A program made the translations under genes and the position numbers. From NCBI RefSeq assembly GCF_036323735.1, contig NC_086034.1, positions 66,056,439 through 66,120,438 on the forward strand: DNA of 64,000 bases, read 5' to 3'. This DNA is from Rattus norvegicus. Its lineage: Eukaryota > Chordata > Mammalia > Rodentia > Muridae. Within the stretch, counting starts at the first letter, position 1; each line of letters opens with the position of its first letter. Below, piece after piece: positions 13,435 to 27,200 of this stretch. A model generated the notes under the pieces. It was not told where the DNA came from. It did no database searches and saw only the letters and a list, made by a program, of their open reading frames with translations.

Positions 13435-15554
13435 TGAAATTACATTGCTTATCATTATTTTCTAACTAATGACCAAGAAAGAAGTCACTGAATACCATTG
13501 CTAAATAAAAATCTGTTTTCTTTTTGGATGATGATGAGTTTAGCACATGACTTGGGTGGGGATGGGGAGAGGCTAGACTCGTAGAATGGTTAGAATCTCA
13601 TTATCTAGGACGTTCTCATCCTAACCTAGGTCATGTTCAATTAACCCAGCCAATCATCTGTTTAGGGGACAATCCACATTTTCCCAATGCAGCTGCTGTC
13701 TTTCAGGGACATGCTCATTTCTTTTCAAAAGTTGACAGTGAGGTCAGGGGGATTGGACAGATTTCTTCTTAAAGATGGGGTATGCTAATTCAGTAAGGCT
13801 TGGAATGCCAACTGGCTGCCATGTTCTAGGCAAGTTATCTCATCCCGTGCTCTCTGGCTTTAGGGAATAATCTTTGCCTTTCTGTCGATCTGCGTGGGAA
13901 AAGACAGAGCCAGGAGCCTTGGTTTTTCCAAACCTTGCCTAGAGTCAGTGCCCATGTGGCATTGAAAATCCTGTCTTTATAGCTACACCTTCCTCACTCC
14001 CTAGAACTTCAATATTGGCGAAGAACAAGCTAGATGCAAACCATGCACTCTTTGTCTGCCTCAGACCCTTCGGAGGGCAGGATACATCCCTAAAGAGTGT
14101 AAAGAAGAATATTAAAGCAGAGACAACCGAAACATGGGTTCTCTATTCATGGGCTTCTGGAACTGAGGATTGGCAATGCTGACAGAACACCAGCAAATGG
14201 GCATCCTCTGGCTTGATTTGAAGGGCTAAGAAGGCCCTTCTTTCATCCATTGAGTCACATCTCCAGATTATATCATCCTTGCCGTCTGAGTTATGGGTAT
14301 GCCGCTTGTAGCCTTGCAACTAGTCAAGTTATCTCCTTGGCATACCTCCATAAAAATACCATGGTGTGAGGGGACCTGATGCGTTAGGGCCACTACCAAA
14401 ACCGAGTAGTTTGGCCAAAGAAGAAGGGAAGAGACTCCATTCACTGGTACAGGCCATGACCGCCTAGAGGAAGATGTAACTGCTCTTCTGTATGTCCAGG
14501 ACATCACAATAGGCCCAATGTATCACTGTACCATGTGAGGGATGAAGGAGAGGATGCATGAACTGGTCGGTATAGTCCTGGTCAGAAATGTGTTTGATAT
14601 ATTTCAGATCCTAAAATATTTGCATCTATATAATTAGACAGCTTGAGACGGGACAAAATTCCACACTTGAAATTCAGTTATGTTTCATGTGTGTACTTTT
14701 CCCACACACAGCCTGAAGGCAATTTTGTATGATATTTAAAATGATTTTGGGCATAAAACAAGCTTTACAATATAATTGTTTTTTCTTTTATAGCATTGGT
14801 GCCCAAGAAATATTAGTTTTGGAACATTTTGAATTTCAGTATTTTAGATTAGGGGATGCTCAAGTTGTATTATGTTCTACACATGGAAAGAACCATATAA
14901 TTATTATTTTATAATCCCAATAAACTTAAGTGCCTCATGTACTTACATTTGAATACAATTATATTAGCCTAATTTGGTGAAACTAATTATCATGGTCATA
15001 ACAAAGCTATAAATGTTTTTTATTATTTTATTTATATGCTTTCACAAATTCATATACATTCGTACCATATGTGTATCTATGAGCCCACATACATATTATT
15101 ACATACATGCATGTTTTTGTATGTATTAATTTTATAAGAAAATTGTTATATAACATGTACATTTTCTTAGATATGAGTTATGATAATTATGTGAGTAATT
15201 TCAGAGACCGTGGCTTAAAAACGTCACTTTAAAATTCCAGCCGATACCTTTGTACCAAGGACACTAGAATTATGTTTTTTCATTTCCCAGAGTAACAAAA
15301 CTGTTGGCAAAAGCACCAGGGATTATTCTTTATATGACTCCCAATGTTCAAGCTCCTGTAGAAACATCACAGCCTTGTAAAATTTGGCTTCCTTCAGAAA
15401 AGGCTTCATTTGGGGGCTGAGAAAGTCATGGTGACAACTGCCCCATTTATAGCATTCAACACTTACAGGCTTACCAGTGAGCGTGCAAACTGCAGGCTTT
15501 AATTGCATTTGAGGCAGAGCTGGTGTTTGCCAAGATTCCTTTGAGCTACCATCA
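13435..15554. other. Unique DNA
   Basis: About 2.1 kb without recognisable repeat or gene. An AT-rich part (14900-15190) has short ATACATA-type runs. Frames at 14268-14507 and 14729-14914 show no domain. Confidence 0.5.
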
Positions 15555-15656
15555 TTTTTTTTTTTTTTTGGTTCTTTTTTTTGGAGCTGGGGACCGAACC
15601 CAGGGCCTTGCGCTTCCTAGGTAAGCGCTCTACCACTGAGCTAAATCCCCAGCCCC
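15555..15656 (-). mobile_element. ID SINE (BC1-derived), minus strand
   Basis: The 74-bp body at 15583-15656 is the reverse complement of the ID consensus. On the minus strand it starts GGGGCTGGGGATTTAGCTCA (box A), continues GTGGTAGAGCGCTTACCTAG and has the GGTTCGGTCCC box B. The A-rich tail appears as T runs at 15555-15582, interrupted by GGTTC. The body is essentially consensus, so the copy is young. ID elements descend from tRNA-Ala through BC1 RNA and are mobilised by L1. The target duplication cannot be separated from the T run (CATTTTTTTT on both sides). Confidence 0.95.
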
Positions 15657-18109
15657 CATTTTTTTTAAAAACAGACCTACCTGCCTGTGGATGCAAAAGC
15701 CAGGCGTTCAGAGTGACGTGTTCAGGTATTACTGCGGGTTGCTCGATGATACTAGTGATGACAAGAGGGGCTTCTGCTTACTGCTCTTTCCTACGCAGGA
15801 AGAACTGACAGGCGGCTCCTCTGTTCTCTCCTTCCTGTCCTTGGAATAATGAATAGATCCACTTTTTGTAGTTTAAAACCTGTAAGGACAAGAAACAATA
15901 GGATGCCTTTTATTTGTGAAACATTGTATCAATCACTCCCCAATTCACCTTGCTCCATTTTCTGATGAACAATGGAAGCCCTGCATCTGTCCAACTATTT
16001 CTAGTTGAGATTATGTTTAGCAAATAGTTTATGGTCACATTGTTCCTTTGTCCTCAAGGTTGGTTTATGAGATTACTTAAGTTGAAGTTCAGGGACGGTG
16101 GATTAATATTGTCTTTTCTAAGTTCATGGGATTTAAATATTTAAGTCCTTACTTTTTATAGTATCCTGTTTTGGAGTGTGTGTATGTATAATCTATTTAT
16201 GTGATCTATCAGTTATGCATGTCTACCTATAACCTAATCTATGTCTACATTTATATTATCTAAATCTATTCCCAGGGGAATATATATATTACTTTGGACA
16301 GATTATACAGATAGGACTTTCTATGGATGGTAGGCCATTTTACATGGTGACCTTTGAAGGTAACTACATCCTGAAGTTCTAAGCATTCTGCTTGCTCCAG
16401 CTTTTCCTCACCCAAATCATATGTTCAACAAATCACCATTTCAAAAAGAGCACAGGTTGTATTTGGCAATGGTAGTCAGTGAAGTCCCCTTTCTTGGTCA
16501 TTAGAGAACATTTTCCTCTGCCTTTCCCTTGTAACTCAAAAAATAAATCAGACTAAAACAAAATACTGAACTGGGCTACCATTGTTGATGATGTCGTATT
16601 TGAAATCAGGCTAGCTTCCTGGTTCTGTGTATTAAACCTTTAGCCATCGGACTGTGGAACTTTCTAAATTTCAAAAACCCAGGCACCTAAGTCAGTCTTT
16701 CTTCTGAAAGATAAAAATGGCACTCTACATTTAAGATACAGCTTACTTGATGAAATTTTTAGTGAATTAAATAACATCATTGAAGAGTTTGATACTTGGC
16801 CAGTATTTTCTAGGGACAAAGGAAGAAGGTGATGAATTCAACTTTACCTTCAGCAGGTTTACAGTTAAGAGAGAGAGGTAGATGAATGCAGTCACCATAT
16901 GACGTGGTATCTTTTAGGATGGAGACATCTATGACCTGCCAAGAAGCTAGTGACTGAAGAAGGCTTGAGGAATTAGAACGAGTGGCCAACATTCTTCCCC
17001 AAGAGCAGGGAAGGCCTGCACAGTGACTTGATCTGAGGAAAGCCAGTGAGTTCAACTGTTCAGTATGCTGAAGGGCAGGACACAGCAGGGCTAGGCTGCA
17101 GGGCAGGATGTGGGAGGGTGGTGATGGGTGTGAAACGCCATCAGTCTGCCTTCAGTGTGGCAGACCCAGGTACAAATGAAGCTCTGAAACTATACAAACT
17201 GCTGTACTGACCAAGTATATGTTGAGGTGACACAGAGACTGAGAGGAAGCATCTCTTTATTTTTCTCACTGAGATTGACATTGAAGAGATTGCTACATTC
17301 AAAAAAATGGAGACTGTTTTCTCATGGAAACATCATAGTTTGAAAATGAGTCAAGTTCAGGCTGAGAGTTTGGCTCTGTAGTTTGCTAGGTCCATTGGGG
17401 GAATTTCTCCCAAAGAGGTCTCTTTCTTTAGTTTAATGTGAAACTGTGTGATGGTGACCACCTCTTACACTTGCCATGAACACAAAAGTGCTCATATATA
17501 TTTGAGAGCTCATGACTATCTGGGAGGCACTTTTAAGTGACCTTATTATAGAACAAAGGCACGGAAGTAAAAAGAGAGAGATAGGCAATTGCCAAATGTC
17601 GCCAACTGATTTAGCAGTAGGATATTACAGCAGCAGAGGGTGGAGCCTCAGAATGATATTTGGGTGCCTCTAGAAAGCATCCACTGTGGTTTCAGTTCTG
17701 TGTCTCCTATAGTTGGACAAATCAATCCTAACTTGGTTGAATCTAACATGTGGGACGTTCTTCTCCAAAACAAACCTTTTTAGTTGGCACAATAGCATAG
17801 TGTGCAGGAGGAAAACTAGAGAAGCATGGTGCATAATTTGGACTTTGGAGTACAAAATGTGCCCCAGGATAATGTTTAAATGCGTGACCACTAACTAGAA
17901 TGAGTCCATGCGAACTTTTCCTGGGGAAAAGCACCGAGACGGCTAATAGCTCTGCATTACCGCCTTGCAGACCTGAGTGTTTGCTGTTATTGAGAGTTCT
18001 CGAGCCATCCAATTTCCATAGCTGAATTTGTTAAAAATGAACGAATGGGATAGAATTTGTTTAGTCGAAAAACAGTTCAAAAATCAGGGAGCAGATCTCT
18101 TCCTGGAAT
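15657..18109. other. Unique DNA
   Basis: Mostly unassigned sequence, with a TATC/TATG-rich AT stretch near 16180-16290. Frames at 16810-17055 and 17670-18012 overlap on both strands without a recognisable domain. Confidence 0.5.
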
Positions 18110-18300
18110 AGAGGGACTTTGTTTGCTACATGCAAGGCACAGCGCTAAATGCTGACACTGATGTGGATGTTGTTAGATGCAGGTTTTATATCTGGTTTTC
18201 AAATAAAAAACACCAAATTACAAGTATTTCCTTGTTTTACAAGAAGGTCAATGCCAGAGAGCAGTGCTAGACGAGAACCAAGTTACTCCCATCTCACTTA
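18110..18300 (-). mobile_element. Decayed MIR SINE, minus strand
   Basis: GCAAGGCACAGCGCTAAATG resembles the reverse complement of the MIR 3' part (consensus sense CAGTGCCTGGCA). Later ACAAGAAGGTCAATGCCAGA and CTAGACGAGAACCAAG fit the decayed middle. It is ancient and interrupted; the call rests on the order of short matches. Confidence 0.5.
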
Positions 18301-19149
18301 GACTACTTTGTCAGATGGTTGGGGACTACAGGGTCTCCAAGGATGGGCTGGATATAAACACAGGAATTCTCTCTCAAATGCTTCATTAGGTTAAGCCTTA
18401 ATGTTTTAGTTTGTCAACTCAGTATTTCCTGAGATGACATGGTGACGTGACGTGTAGGCAAATGTTCCCTTGACTCCAGTGGCTTTGTTTCTTCTAGTGT
18501 TTATGTGTTTCTGCAAGATGGTAGCCATTGGAACTGTTAGTACTTCTGTCAACCTTTTCATGCTGACTTTGGTCATGCTAGTTGGTCTTACTAGGCTTCT
18601 CTGTCTCTCAAGCTATACATCAGATTTTAAGAACCACACTTGAGTGCTTAGTCATTTTGAGGTAAGTCTGGGACTATTACACATGTAGCCTTAGAATGAA
18701 GTTTTCTCAGTTGTATAGTTGTACTGTGTTAGTGGGACCTCAGTGGCTGAAGTGTGTTTGGTGTTACATCTTCTTAGTCTGGGGTCTGAATGCATATCTA
18801 GGGGTAATGAAGAACAATTCATCTTATTGTGGAAACTACTGGCCCGGCATTAACTCTTCTGTCTGGCGTTCTTTGCAAAATTAACTTTAATTTACTTCCT
18901 GCTGTTCTTTGAATAGTCTTGCAAAACATGAAGCCTTCTATCAAATTCAAATACAATTGTAAGAAATTAGCTTTCCTGCTATCCTGGTTCATTCTCTGCC
19001 AGTGTTCTTTCTACACAGAAAAGTTACTCTCCAAATTTGTCCTATATATTAATGAAATTATCAAAGATTAATAAAAAGGTTTGGCGTGGCTTACTGAAGA
19101 GCTCCCTCCCCCTTCACACTTCATTTATGAAGATGACAATAGGTATGGT

Positions 19150-19290
19150 ACTCAAGTATTCACCAGAAAATAATCATAGCTGGGAAACTGAGGCACAGAG
19201 GCGTTAAATATGTCACTTCATATTAAAGGATAAAGCCGTCATTTGAATCCATGTAACCTCTGTTAATTGCAGCCTTTTCCCCCAAGGTTA
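19150..19290 (-). mobile_element. Decayed MIR SINE core, minus strand
   Basis: GGGAAACTGAGGCACAGAGG, then GTTAAATATGTCACTTC and TTTGAATCCATG, follow the reverse complement of the MIR core (consensus GAGGAAACTGAGGCACAGAG). This is a good local match to an ancient mammalian SINE. Confidence 0.65.
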
Positions 19291-22200
19291 AAAAGAGGAA
19301 TTGAATGTCAAACATTAAATGGATATTTTTAAAAGTTTTGATAAAGGCACATAATGCACTCTGTACCCATTAGCCTGTTTATAAGGACTTTAATGAATGA
19401 GGAGATGCAGTTTAAATGTTAAGGGAAACATTTAAGGTGGAAGTACTATGGGGGCAACTCAAGAAAAATCCAGGTACAGAAAGGGCTGGAAGCCGTAGAC
19501 ATTGCCCCAGTAATCACTCATAGCTTCCTGTCTTTAGATGCACACTGGGTTATAACAGAAAAGTTACAAAGCTCAGTCACGTAAATTGCCTAATCTCTCC
19601 CTAATTTCTGTGCTTGTATTACCATTTTCAGAAATGAGTAGCTGCCTTTCTCCAATATAATTAATAGGATTCCACATTACAATAAAGTGGACACACACAC
19701 ACACACAATGAAAAATCCCTCTCTATATTTTATTTTATAAATTATGTGCCCTATACATGTACTTCTCTTATATAACAATGAACATTGAAATAGAACATCT
19801 ACCATTTAAAGACAGGGTAGTAAGGGTTTCTTCTCTACATATCCTTTATTCCTTTTAACTGAATGATACCGGTAGTAAGCTTCCTGTTCACAGTTTATGC
19901 TTTATTTCCTTTATCTTTTTTGTTTGTTTGTTTTCAAACACTTCTCCGTGTTGTTTTGAAACAGCATCTATGCTGTTGGGAAAACTGAAAGAACTATAGA
20001 TCTGGGATGCACCAAAAGCAGTGTGTATGTCTACGTCCATCATCAATGGTGGGATTGTAAATGGATTCTTTATAGCTGATATAGTTCTGTGCTTGCAAAT
20101 TGTGACTTGCTTGTATTTTTTTGCAGTGATGTTTGCTAATCTGTAACTTCATCCTTGGCATTCCCTCCCTTCTACCTCCTTGTGTACTTTATCTTCCTAA
20201 CCCCTCTTTCTCCTCCCCTGTTCTTTTCTTTCTCCTCCTTTTCTTCACCAAGCTAGTAGTCATCTGAAATCCATGCTTGTGTGGGATATGTGAAGGCCAC
20301 ACAGTTGGGCATTCAGTTGGATATTTTTTTTTGGCATATTTGGTTTCTACCCCTTAGCCCCTTACTTAGGGGATGGAAAAATCCATTGGTCACCACCACC
20401 ATTTGTTGTCCCTAAAGAAAGATTTGAAAAGCAGACTGATCACTTTGATTCCCAATATAGTCTCTTCGGGAATGCAATTCCACTTATTAAAAACAAACTG
20501 ATCACAGATGAAAATAGAAAATTCATAAGTAATCACACTTAGGGATCCAATTTTTCATGTAATTTCCACTGTGGCCTAGATCAGCTTCCAATGTAGACTG
20601 GTTCCATAAAAGTTCTGCTGACAGAGAACATTTTGAAGGAAAAATAAAGGACTCTCCTCCAGTGGGTCATCACTGTTACTTTTATACTGCTGGGAATTAT
20701 AAATGCATTTGATTTTTAATAATATGAATATGTAAAGAAGAAACTACTTTATAGCTTTTGCGTTAAGTTTCTCTCCTAGATGCTAATATGTGAGAGAAAG
20801 GTGACCTGAATGGTTAGATCAAAGATGCTTAAAAGTTGAATTGATAACTAGAATGTTCTAAGAGTCTTATAGCATTAATGTTGCAGTCATCTGTAAGTGG
20901 CTTAGGATTGTTCTCTCTCGTTAATAATATATTCAGGTTTTACTATGACAAGAGATAGTGACTAGTTACATCTCTATATTAAAATATATGTTAGATTGCC
21001 AGATGAGCACTGTCTAATATTAATGCACTTCTTCGTCCTTCAGTGATACTTTGTAAATAGGAAAATTCGACCTTTCCTACCTGTCTTCTAGTGTGAGAGG
21101 TAGTTCATTTCCTCTGCCTCTCTTACCCAAACACTGGTATCACTCACTAATATTCCTTGTAATATATTAAGCTCAGGTCAGTGGGTAGTGTATGCTCTAT
21201 GAGAAACTGATATACTAACTTGGGAGCTGGATTCATTGAAAATTTCTGGCTTCCTAACTGTTAAGCAAATGATTTTTCTTTAGCGATGGAATAAAGGGGT
21301 GATGTCTTATAATTTAAGTTCCCCATGGATATTACACCAATTCTCGACCCAACAATAAGACAGGGGTTGGAACATTTAAGAAGGGTTAATTGTGTTCGTT
21401 GACTACATACTGTAGGCAAGACAGGTTACAAAATAGGATAATCTGTGTTGCAACTCTGAGCCATTTGGTTCTCTCTGTAGGCTGCATTTTAAAAGTTGCA
21501 ATTTACAAAATTTTATGGTGAGTTAATTAGTCCCAAACTCTAGGGCAGAAGAATATGGGGAGTAAAAGAAAGTTTAATTGAAGAAATGGCCCCTGGGCAA
21601 CGATCAGAAGATGAAGGAGCTGACTGAGTCGGGAGGGGAGCAAACAGTGCTTTCTCATTAGGGAAACAACATTTACAAAGGATCTACAGTAGGAGGAATC
21701 TTGGCTTGAGGGCAGATTGTATGGGACACTCACAATACCATGGAGGCATGCTAGAACTTCTGCTGTAGGCAGCATGGCTCAACTAAAGTCCATTGAAGGA
21801 GTATGGAGCCAAAGGAAGTCATGGATGTGAGTGAGCCTGCCCTTTTATCACAACAGTTATGCTGTTTGCACACATGACTATAATCGTAGTGTGCAGAGGA
21901 GTTTGACCTAGTGTTAGTTCAATAATCTGTGTGAAATACGGTGATGATTCAATAGGGTGTTGGCAGTAGAGGTAACAGTAGATAACATGAGGATATGAGT
22001 GGGGTTAACTGAAATTATTGATGTGAGGTAGTAAGGAGACTGGAGAGATCTTAAAAATGGCACAGATGTGAATGGCATAAAAATGGATGGTGAGAAACAC
22101 CAAGAGAAAAAGCTAAGTTTCAATGTTTATTCATTTTAAGAATTAATGCTGGACGAGGGGCATGCATCGTGTAGTGGGCTTAGGCACACACTTATTACTC

Positions 22201-22621
22201 CTGTGATGCTTGGTGAAAGCACTGTGAAAAGGCGATGGGAATTGTGAACCTGAGATTTAGAAGAGAAATCTAGGGTCATAGATTCAATGATGGGCAATGA
22301 CCAGATCACTGAACAACTGTGAGTCAATCAGAGTGATTTGATAGGAGGGAAATAATATAACTATTCTGAGAGGGGAAAGGATGCGAGTGTCTCAAATATA
22401 AAAAAGGGTATGAAGTGTTAAATATGCTGGGAGACCAACTGAGGAAGAAGATGGTTTTTGGTAACAAGGAAGCTGTACGTGATGTTAGAAGATTCAATCC
22501 ACAGATCTGATGGGGATAGGAGCAAGATGGCAGAAGGTTTGAAAGGGGTTGAGAACACAGACAGCTCTGGTTATTAGTTCAGAGTAGTAGTCAGAGTTGG
22601 AAAAAAGAATAATAAAGAATT
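19291..22621. other. Unique DNA, long repeat-poor stretch
   Basis: About 3.3 kb with only a short (CA)8 at 19690-19707. From about 21.5 kb the sequence turns purine-rich on the plus strand (many GAAGG and GGAGG words), perhaps a decayed ancient repeat, but I cannot place it. Three minus-strand frames (21527-21775, 21914-22123, 22136-22327) are Ser/Leu-rich, which is what purine-rich DNA gives on its complement. Confidence 0.45.
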
Positions 22622-22976
22622 GTGTGTTAACCGGCTTTATGCTGCCATTAGGATGTAAGAAGTAAAAATGAATTGAAAAAAAAAAACAAAGGCTTATTTT
22701 GACTTAGAATTTTGGAGTTCCCAGTTCAAGACCAGGGAGACTCAATACACTGATATCAGGATGTCAATGGCAAGGAGCACACATGGTGGGAAAACTGCTA
22801 AAATCCTGGTAATGAATTAAAGGATCAACTATTCAGGAGCAAGGTCACCATGATGTAAGGACATCCTACAAGAACCCACCTCCTAGTGGTCCACAGTATT
22901 TCACAATAGCTTCACCCTAGAAAACAAAGTTTTAACACATGAACCTTTGGGAGTCAGCCAGATCCAGACTATAACA
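22622..22976 (-). mobile_element. Solo MaLR-type LTR, minus strand
   Basis: On the minus strand it starts TGTTATAGTCTGGATCTGGC and contains CCAAAGGTTCATGTGTTAAA and CACTAGGAGGTGGGTTCTTG. It then shows AAAATAAGCCTTTG in the polyadenylation region and ends near GTTAACACACA. The order and length fit an ERVL-MaLR LTR. No internal sequence is present. The subfamily is uncertain. Confidence 0.65.
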
Positions 22977-23704
22977 GAAGAAATTGATGTTCTGGGTTTG
23001 TGCTGAGGCATAAGGTTGAAATGCTGGGGGAAGAGAGTTTCATGGGTAAGGAGATTAGATTAAGTGTCTTACTTCAAATTTGATGAGAAAGAATTGAAAA
23101 CTTTTTAGAGAAAAAGTAACAATTCCCTGTGATATATTGGCACTCCATGAGACTGCTTAGAGAAGGCAGACAGAAGGCGGGGGCAGGGCGTATAGAATGG
23201 GACTGGTGAATGGGACCAATTAGGATTCCATTCGTTCTACAGTCGGCCAATGTTTAACATCTGTTATATGCCAGACATCTGTAATCCAGTCTAGAGAAAT
23301 TGTCATTCGGGCTTGGACAAAGGAAATGTGGTCCACCTTGAGTTTTGTTTTGGAGATGAAGCCAATGGGTTTCCCAAAGGAAAATGTGGGTATTCAAGGA
23401 AGAGATGAATTAAGGGTGGTTCAAGGTTTTGGCTTTTGCAATAAGAGAGTGGGGTTGAGAGTAGGAATCCTAGAGAATCCGTAAGGAAGGAGGGCAGCAA
23501 CAGAGTACTTTTCTAAACTCCATGAAAGAATGGTGATTTCTCAGTTATTTCCTCATGGAAACTTCCCAAGCTGGCCTTCAGATAAGCAAGTGGTCTGAAG
23601 ACCTTTAAGATTCTGGACAGTTTAACAAGCCAGCAATAATAGCTGGCTATAAAGCCTCAGAGAGGTTTATGTTGTTGCTGTTGTTATTGATATTTTCTAT
23701 CTCT
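22977..23704. other. Unassigned purine-rich DNA, possible ancient repeat
   Basis: The stretch near 23225-23290 (CATTCGTTCTACAG...ATATGCCAGACATC) faintly resembles the TTCAACAAATATTT...GTGCCAGGCAC phrase found in MIR and L2 relics. The match is too weak to annotate as an element. No gene seen. Confidence 0.35.
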
Positions 23705-23715
23705 TGTGTGTGTGT

Positions 23716-23751
<36 letters not shown>

Positions 23752-23770
23752 ATGTGTGTGCACGTGTGCA
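23705..23770. repeat. (TG)n microsatellite, interrupted
   Basis: TG units with single TA, CA and CACG interruptions over about 65 bp, leading into an adjacent SINE. Confidence 0.95.
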
Positions 23771-24022
23771 AGTGTGAACATGCCATGGTACGTGTCTGTG
23801 AAGGTCAGAGGACAACCTCGGTCGCCAGTCCTCTTCTTTTATGTTGTGTGAAGTGAGACCTCCTTACTGCTCCAGGCTGAGAACATGCCTGCTTTATAAT
23901 CCCTTGGTAGGAGTGTGAGGATTACAGATGTGGGACTGGGCCCGCATTTACAGGGATTCTGGTGACATGAACTCTGTGATCTTTATGTTCCTAAGGCATA
24001 TCCAATGACCATCTCCTCCAAC
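23771..24022 (-). mobile_element. B4-type SINE (B4A/RSINE1-like), minus strand
   Basis: GAAGGTCAGAGGACAACCTC is followed by a B1-like middle (GTGAGGATTACAGATGTGGG) and a tRNA-like end on the complement (GACCATCTCCTCCAACCC). This fused B1 plus ID/B3-like layout read in antisense is characteristic of the B4 family. It is moderately diverged. Confidence 0.65.
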
Positions 24023-24142
24023 CCTGATATTTTCATTTTATAAACAAGCCACTTCCCAAAGCACATTTAACCAGCTTTGTAACGGGTCGTTTTCCCTTAT
24101 GCTGAATGGTGTGCATTATATTTGAAAAAATAGCAAATATTC

Positions 24143-24240
24143 GGGCTGAAGATGTAGCTCGGTGAAGTAGGGCGCTTGCCCCATATGTGAAGGGCTCTAG
24201 GTTCAGGTTACCACATTGCAGAAGTAAATAAATGAATGAA
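24143..24240 (+). mobile_element. Old ID-family SINE, plus strand
   Basis: GGGCTGAAGATGTAGCTCGG (box A region), GGGCGCTTGCC, and GGTTCAGGTTA (box B) with a tail of AAATAAATGAATGAA. It is clearly related to the younger ID copies elsewhere in the window but far more diverged. No target duplication was found. Confidence 0.8.
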
Positions 24241-27200
24241 CAGAAATCATCTTTGAATGTAAAATCAGCCGTTGTAAAAATGTCTCCCCAGGAGAGAGAG
24301 AACTATACCAGCAATTATCTCCCCTCGCATGCATTCAGCTGTTTTGAAATTAAATCTCGAGTCCCTACTGTACGATCTTAGAAAGTTAAACACAAACTTG
24401 AAGAACTGTCTAGAGAAAAGCCTAGGGATTTTGGGGATTTAATTACTTCCTTTAAAACGTGAACTTAGGTCAATTAAGGACAATAATTTCTCTTCTATTA
24501 TTAAATCAACTGAGTCATGCAGTAAAATATCAGTGGATACTCTGGTCCTTACTCCGCACAAGCACTGCTGCTCTAATTATTGACAAGGCCCAATATCCAA
24601 ATATACACACAAGCAAGAGGTAATATGGAGAGTATAATATGGTAATATGGAGAAGTCTCTGAGCTGTTATATTTCCTTCTCTGTGTATGATAAATCTAAA
24701 GGATGGCGAAGAGAAAGGAACCCAAGTGCTGCGTTTCACTTTCCTGGGACGATCTTTCTTTGTTCTTTTATCCTATCAGACAGTTCCATTGTTTAGTCAT
24801 TATAATATATAATATCAGTGCCAACTAGGGATTCTTGGAATCTAGTGTATCAGTTCGTAAGGTAGTTCTGGATGACCAGACATCAATAGTTTTGAGCATT
24901 GGGTAGTGTTTGTTCCAAAGAGGTAAATGAACTGAAATCTCATCTCGGTGTACTTACCTATTTGGCATCTGACAAAGATGCCAAACTTCTGTTATTAACA
25001 CATGTCTTGCTGCAGTATAGAGACAACACCCCTAGTGAGACGATGTTATCTGCAAGGAGCTTGTAGCTTCTTCAAGCCATGTGGTTTGGTGTACAGAAGG
25101 TATCTTCTGTTGTTATTCTCTGGGCAGAAAGCCTACCTAATAGTGCATTCCTTTCAAATGATTGAAGTCACTCTAGGGATAGGATCTCAGCGCTCCTTCG
25201 GTTACAAGCACAGAGATTGTTAGGGATAGATGCCCCTGCTATTACTCATTCAACTGAAGAATGAAGGCATGAAGGCATGTTATAATTTATGTAAGCCTTT
25301 TTTTTTTTTAGCAGTTTCCTAATAGTCATTCTGATTGTCTCTATTGTTGTCAAGCTGTTGTGTAGACACTGGGACCAAGACTGCTTTGCTCAGCCTTGGC
25401 TCAATTCTCAGTCATTTATGTGGAAAGTGACGTTTTGTTTTGTTTTGTTTTTTTGTTTTGTTTTGTTTTGTTGTTTTTGTTTTCTTTACCAGGGAAAGCA
25501 GCAGGTCTTTCTCTGAACTGCATCCTGCTAGTTCTTTCTCCCTGTGATCATGTTTAGCTCTACTCCCTTACTAACTGCAACTGCATCCCCACTTCCTGTC
25601 CTGCACAGGCTTTGACTTTCTGGGCATTCAGCCAATTAATGACTGATTGTTCCCTCATTTCCATCAGAGTCTCAGCAGGGAATACTGACCTGTGTGGCCT
25701 TCTGTGTACCACAGAGTTTTCTTTCTTGCATCCCAAGTGTTACGGTTAGTTTTATAAAGATAGCTGCACCTGAGATCCCGGTCTCACATCTTCACAGAGT
25801 AATCCCCGCTGCTTAAAACACCTGAGGAATGTACCTTGTAGTTGTGGAGCTTGGTGCCGAGAGTCTACTAGTTCAAGGTCATAGAGCAGGTTATCCATGA
25901 GCATGAATTCAAATCCTCCTTTTGTTTCCTGGGCTGTGCTGTGCAACATTCCATTTATCGATCCATTATATCTTACACATGTAAGTTACTATCCACTGGC
26001 CACATTTTATTTACACATTATACTTCAGACAAACAGATAAAGCATTTCCGGACCCTTGCTATTTTCAGGATGTGCTTTGTCAGAAACTTTACCTAAGCTT
26101 AATAAATCTTTGCTCTCCTTCCTAGGAGGTTAGATATAACTAGGCAATATCCCTCACTGTACATTTTAAAAGGTAGCTGAATGTCATACACGGAGCATGG
26201 AGTTTCTTTGTACTGCCACAGTCAGAACTCTTGGCTCTCAGGGGTGTTTGGTGAATAAGCAGATTTCCACCCAAGCTCTAACCCACCACCAACTTCTCTA
26301 CCATAGTCTGGAGTGAACTACAAGGATTTCTACAATTCCTAAGCTATGGGAATTGTTCCAAAAGAGGAACTTTTGCTCAGAGAGTTCTGGGGAAGCATTT
26401 TCCCTCAGGATCCCGGCTGCCCAGGATGACTGGAAAGATCAAGGTAGGAGAAGGAACTTTAAGGAGATCGTGAGCTTAAGGGGAAGCTTCACTTGTTCAT
26501 TTCACCACATAGTTTGTAGCAGCCCTTTGAATGGCAACAGTCTGAGTCCATGAGGGCACTGCTTGTATAGCACAACCTCAGAGATCCTAGCAAGCCTAGT
26601 GACAGGTCCTTTTTCATCCACCCAGGCTGATGATACTGAAAGCAGGCACCTGGGGCCTGGACTCACATCTCATATTTCATAACAGAGCTTCATCCATCTA
26701 TATAACTTATTTATTAAAAACACATTATTGATTGCCCTTCAAGCCCAGAAGTAGCTCCGATGACATGGACGTGATACCCAGTGATTTACGCTTCTTTTGG
26801 AAATCTTCACAGACACCTGGCAGACAGCTGGTCTGTTGACGACAGAGGAGAAAGAAGCAGAAGATGGTGCCGGTGGGTGCTGGCTGGGAAAGAGGTCATC
26901 GTTCTTCCCAAGTTGACCTTTAACTGAGGAGTGCAGAGGATATTAATAATGGCTGCTGCAGCCTATCACGGACAGCTCAGAGCCACACAGGAGGGAGCAG
27001 TGATGAGGTCTTTCACCACGACAAGCTTCCTTCCTAATTCAGATGTAGAATACTAATGCCTGTTATCATCACAGTATCTTTTTGTCATCTTTCTGTTAAA
27101 GGATTAACTTTGCGGTCTGTTTTATTTCCTTTTCACGTCTATTAGAAGCAAACAGCCAAGTGGATTAATCAACCGCTTCGGAGAGGAAAACCCGTTACTT

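Noticed and set aside
15583..15656. tRNA-like sequence with box A and box B
   Set aside because: It is an ID SINE body derived from tRNA-Ala via BC1, with an A-rich tail. It is not a functional tRNA gene and there is no evidence it is the BC1 gene itself.
22136..22200. Possible B1 5' end (GCTGGACGAGGGGCATGC)
   Set aside because: Only a few bases agree and the sequence after it does not follow B1.
24143..24240. Possible tRNA gene
   Set aside because: Old ID SINE with AAATAAATGAATGAA tail and decayed boxes.
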